A stretch of 35,106 nt of DNA from an uncultured Clostridia bacterium (GTDB lineage: Bacteria > Bacillota > Clostridia > Oscillospirales > Ruminococcaceae). The first letter of the stretch is position 1. Each line of letters starts with the position of its first letter. The DNA lies in contig CANQPL010000024.1 in assembly GCA_947625735.1 (NCBI GenBank), positions 1 to 35,106 on the forward strand, in the 5' to 3' direction. A model generated the notes under the pieces. It did no database searches. It saw only the letters and a program-made list of their open reading frames with translations, and was not told where the DNA came from. Shown here in pieces: positions 34,860 to 35,106 of the stretch. The position numbers and the translations under genes were made by a program.

Positions 34860-35007
34860 ATTTTACTGATCCAATATGTCTGAAAATGCTCATTTTTGAG
34901 AGGGGTTGGCTTTGTATACTCTTTTTTTATGGCTTTTTCTGCTTTTTTGTTTTGGGGCTTTTTTGAGCGTTTTGGAAGTGTTTGGGGGCTGTTATACTAA
35001 TCCTAAA

Positions 35008-35106
35008 TCAAAAGCAAGACAAGATCCAGTCTCTTCCGGTAATACTTTTGATAGTATTTTTAGATAAAGAGCAGATAGTTTCGCAAAGTCTGTCAACCAC
35101 ATCTTC
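35008..35106 (-). CDS. C-terminal end of a probable transposase, partial at right edge
   Basis: The minus strand is open from the window edge to a TGA at 35010-35008, encoding 32 residues with VDRLCETICSLSKNTIKSIT then GRDWI. Tails of the form T-x-K-S-I-T-G-x-D-W-I are common at the end of some clostridial IS transposases. The remainder lies outside the window, so family and integrity cannot be judged. Confidence 0.4.
   Translation of the reverse strand, partial: EDVVDRLCETICSLSKNTIKSITGRDWILSCF

Overview
The window looks like chromosomal DNA from a low-GC anaerobic member of the Clostridia, most likely a Ruminococcus-type gut bacterium. This is inferred from A+T-rich spacers, strong AGGAGG-type ribosome sites with some TTG and GTG starts, a Gram-positive surface protein with isopeptide-type domains, and an anaerobic sulfur assimilation set built on an AprAB-like adenylylsulfate reductase. 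No rRNA, tRNA or CRISPR array was seen.

Layout. (1) 1-4384: the 3' part of a large repetitive cell-surface protein and its terminator. (2) 4547-5205: a small DUF4240-type gene with its own promoter and terminator. (3) 5219-8898: mcrC and mcrB (minus strand), a type IV restriction system. (4) 9078-19468: one apparent ten-gene minus-strand operon, sbp-cysT-cysW-cysA-hemA-(precorrin-2 dehydrogenase)-hemC-cobA/hemD-hemB-hemL, for sulfate import and siroheme synthesis. (5) 19550-20129: an Rrf2/CymR-like regulator and three promoters, each carrying the same 26-bp element. (6) 20165-29892: a divergent plus-strand operon of eleven genes, metY, sulfite reductase, tusA-like, thioredoxin, ThiS-like carrier, ThiF-like E1, JAMM peptidase, trxB, aprA, aprB, cysD and cysN (twelve reading frames counting metY). 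(7) 30267-35106: a decaying ABC exporter with two frameshifted permeases and an intact ATPase, then a frameshifted ISAs1-type insertion sequence and two transposase fragments.

The central 20 kb reads as one self-contained module. Sulfate enters through Sbp-CysTWA, is activated by CysDN to APS, is reduced by AprAB-like proteins to sulfite, and then by a siroheme sulfite reductase to sulfide. The hem genes supply that siroheme from glutamyl-tRNA. Sulfide is then probably loaded on a ThiS-like carrier as a thiocarboxylate by the ThiF-like enzyme, transferred to O-acetylhomoserine by MetY, and released as homocysteine by the JAMM peptidase. This is the logic known for HcyS/HcyF/HcyD/MetY in Wolinella succinogenes. 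No cysC, cysH or cysK is present in the window.

The most interesting observations are: this complete sulfate-to-homocysteine module with a carrier whose GGG is masked by a three-residue tail; an apparently undescribed 31-codon leader peptide with tandem Cys codons in a hairpin upstream of sbp, whose stop codon lies in the sbp ribosome site; and the three matching 26-bp operators, one at the regulator's own promoter. All functions are inferred from sequence reading alone.
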